Origin: Bacillota bacterium
Lineage (GTDB): Bacteria; Bacillota; Clostridia; Lachnospirales; Lachnospiraceae
Direction: 5' to 3'
Length of the DNA: 14,418 bases
Assembly (NCBI GenBank): GCA_023421075.1
Contig: JAEZUM010000021.1
Location: 1 to 14,418, forward strand
Below the pieces are notes generated by a model. The model was given only the letters and a program-made list of their open reading frames with translations. It made no database searches and was not told the DNA's origin. Shown here in pieces: positions 13,546-14,418 of the stretch (position 1 is its first letter; every line of letters begins with the position of its first letter). The translations under genes were made by a program, and so were the position numbers.

Positions 13546-14153
13546 TGGGGGATGGACCTAAGCTCATTGATCAACAATTCTTTGTCCTTGATTTTGTTTT
13601 TGTGGATAATCTCAATGAGGGCGCCGATTTTTTCGAAACTATTTTGTTTGATATATATATTAGCAAGCATTCGATAAGCTTTTGTAACATCGGTATGACA
13701 GGAAAAGATACTGAACTCTAGAACGGCTTGGGCTTTTGAGGCGTAACCCAAGTCCAGTAATCGACTGGCCCACTTCTGGAGTATGCTGACGAATGCAGTA
13801 TAGTTATTATCATATTCAGACAGGAGATTAAAATTTGTGATACCATATTCAAATTTTAGCTCGGTATTCGTCTTGCCGGATAGATTTATCATTTTATAAT
13901 CCGCAAGTGTTTTGATGGTATCACGATAAGAGTTGATGGTGTCATCCTCATGATCCTCCATAGGAAGATCGTCCAGGGTGAAGGATAGATACTCTAGCTG
14001 AGAGATATCCTTACGGCGGGTAAGATTGGAGTCTTGTTCCCTTTGCCAGAAATGGTTGATTGCAGCTTTGGTGCTTTTTCTGCCTTTTCTTACCTCGTAA
14101 TGAAGCCAGAGAACAAAAATCAATATAAGTATGGATGCTACTGGGATTCCCAT
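13533..14153 (-). CDS. Membrane-anchored protein of unknown function, possibly TPR-like
   Basis: The 206-residue protein is not assigned to a named family. It has an N-terminal membrane helix (about 3-17, MGIPVASILILIFVLWL) followed by a positively charged stretch (EVRKGRKSTK), so it is predicted to be anchored with the rest in the cytoplasm. A polar segment with REQDSNLTRRKDISQLEYLSFTL-like sequence follows. The C-terminal half is helical, with TAFVSILQKWASRLLDLGYASKAQAVLEF and DVTKAYRMLANIYIKQNSFEKI, which look like two or three degenerate tetratricopeptide helices. The start at 14153 is fixed by an in-frame TGA three codons upstream; AAAGG lies about 12 nt before it, a rather long spacing. 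The gene converges on nth and diverges from the 34-residue gene. I recall similar proteins in Lachnospiraceae but cannot verify this here. Confidence 0.7.
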   Translation of the reverse strand: MGIPVASILILIFVLWLHYEVRKGRKSTKAAINHFWQREQDSNLTRRKDISQLEYLSFTLDDLPMEDHEDDTINSYRDTIKTLADYKMINLSGKTNTELKFEYGITNFNLLSEYDNNYTAFVSILQKWASRLLDLGYASKAQAVLEFSIFSCHTDVTKAYRMLANIYIKQNSFEKIGALIEIIHKNKIKDKELLINELRSIPQQSR

Positions 14154-14201
14154 CAGTGTTCAAGACCTTTCGAATAAAATAATTTTAAAGAGGTGAAATA
14201 A

Positions 14202-14306
14202 GTGAATTTCTACAATAAAAAATCCAGAAAGTTAATATCTACGATCATCATTATCATATTGGTAATCGCATTGGTTCTTCCCACAATTCTTAGCATTATG
14301 CAGTAA
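14202..14306 (+). CDS. 34-residue single-pass membrane protein
   Basis: A short frame from GTG 14202 to TAA 14304-14306. AAAGAGGTG (14187-14195) precedes it by 6 nt and continues as AGAGGTGA, a near-perfect match to the 16S 3' end. The product begins MNFYNKKSRKLIST, basic and polar, then has a continuous hydrophobic helix of about 18 residues (III IILVIALVLPTIL pattern, about 15-31) and ends SIMQ. It is therefore a predicted bitopic membrane peptide with its N-terminus inside. A small hairpin terminator follows within 15 nt, so it can be its own transcript. It is divergent from the 206-residue membrane-anchored protein with 48 nt between the starts. Function is unknown; I can name no family with certainty. 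Confidence 0.75.
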   Translation: MNFYNKKSRKLISTIIIIILVIALVLPTILSIMQ

Positions 14307-14320
14307 GCAACCATTGGTAT

Positions 14321-14342
14321 TCGGCTTTAGAAGCCGATTTTG
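14321..14342 (+). terminator. Terminator after the 34-residue gene
   Basis: TCGGCTT (14321-14327) pairs perfectly with AAGCCGA (14331-14337) around TAG, and is followed by TTTTG. The 7-bp stem is GC-containing but the T tract is short. Confidence 0.6.
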
Positions 14343-14392
14343 TTGACATGTATGTTGTATTTAATATACATAATTGCTACGCAAATGTCAAC
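14342..14392 (+). promoter_or_regulatory. Promoter within nested inverted repeats, for a gene beyond the window
   Basis: TTGACA (14343-14348) is an exact -35, with TATACA (14365-14370) after 16 nt. Two dyads overlie it: GTTGACAT (14342-14349) with ATGTCAAC (14385-14392), and ATGTAT (14348-14353) with ATACAT (14366-14371). The arrangement would suit an operator, but no regulator is identifiable here. Confidence 0.5.
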
Positions 14393-14418
14393 GAACGAAA
14401 GAATAACTTGAATAATCT

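Noticed and set aside
1..14418. CRISPR arrays, insertion sequences with transposases, prophage or defence genes
   Set aside because: No spaced direct repeats and no such protein motifs were seen. The only mobile-looking item is the non-coding inverted repeat.

Overview
The window looks like chromosomal core from an endospore-forming, low-to-mid GC member of the Clostridia, most likely a Lachnospiraceae species (Lachnoclostridium/Anaerocolumna type). This rests on the sporulation genes yabP, yabQ and spoIIE, on strong AGGAGG-type ribosome binding sites, and on an HU gene sitting between mazG and the S4-domain gene. The species is an inference from gene order, not a database match.

Layout. Positions 1-177 are the 3' end of mazG, followed by an HU gene with its own terminator. 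Next come rqcP (S4 RNA-binding protein of ribosome quality control), yabP, yabQ and divIC. A tRNA-Met(CAT) follows with a consensus promoter and terminator, then spoIIE behind a long-spacer promoter of Spo0A type, then tilS, hpt and ftsH. This is essentially the yabN-yabO-yabP-yabQ-divIC-tRNA-spoIIE-tilS-hprT-ftsH order of Bacillus subtilis, without yabR, yabS and yabT and with HU added. It joins translation quality control, septum formation, early forespore control, tRNA-Ile2 maturation, purine salvage and membrane proteolysis.

After ftsH (8830-9415) is the least ordinary stretch. It holds a possible small RNA of about 95 nt with an extended -10 promoter, an exact Spo0A-type box and C runs in all three predicted loops, ending at a strong terminator. 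Directly against that terminator sits a 255-bp near-palindrome (9031-9285) that folds end to end, probably a MITE or a long hairpin RNA. A small CmpB-like membrane protein gene follows. It converges, with a 4-bp overlap, on a DUF2156 (lysyltransferase-like) gene on the minus strand.

Between the DUF2156 gene and a B12-binding radical SAM gene (11022-12740) are two divergent promoter candidates whose -35 boxes share one 12-bp palindrome. Endonuclease III (nth) follows the radical SAM gene and probably belongs to its transcript. The right end holds an uncharacterised membrane-anchored 206-residue protein on the minus strand and, divergent from it, a 34-residue single-pass membrane protein. A terminator and a promoter for a gene beyond the window come last.

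Most of the window is conserved housekeeping and sporulation sequence. Novelty is confined to intergenic elements and the uncharacterised small membrane proteins.
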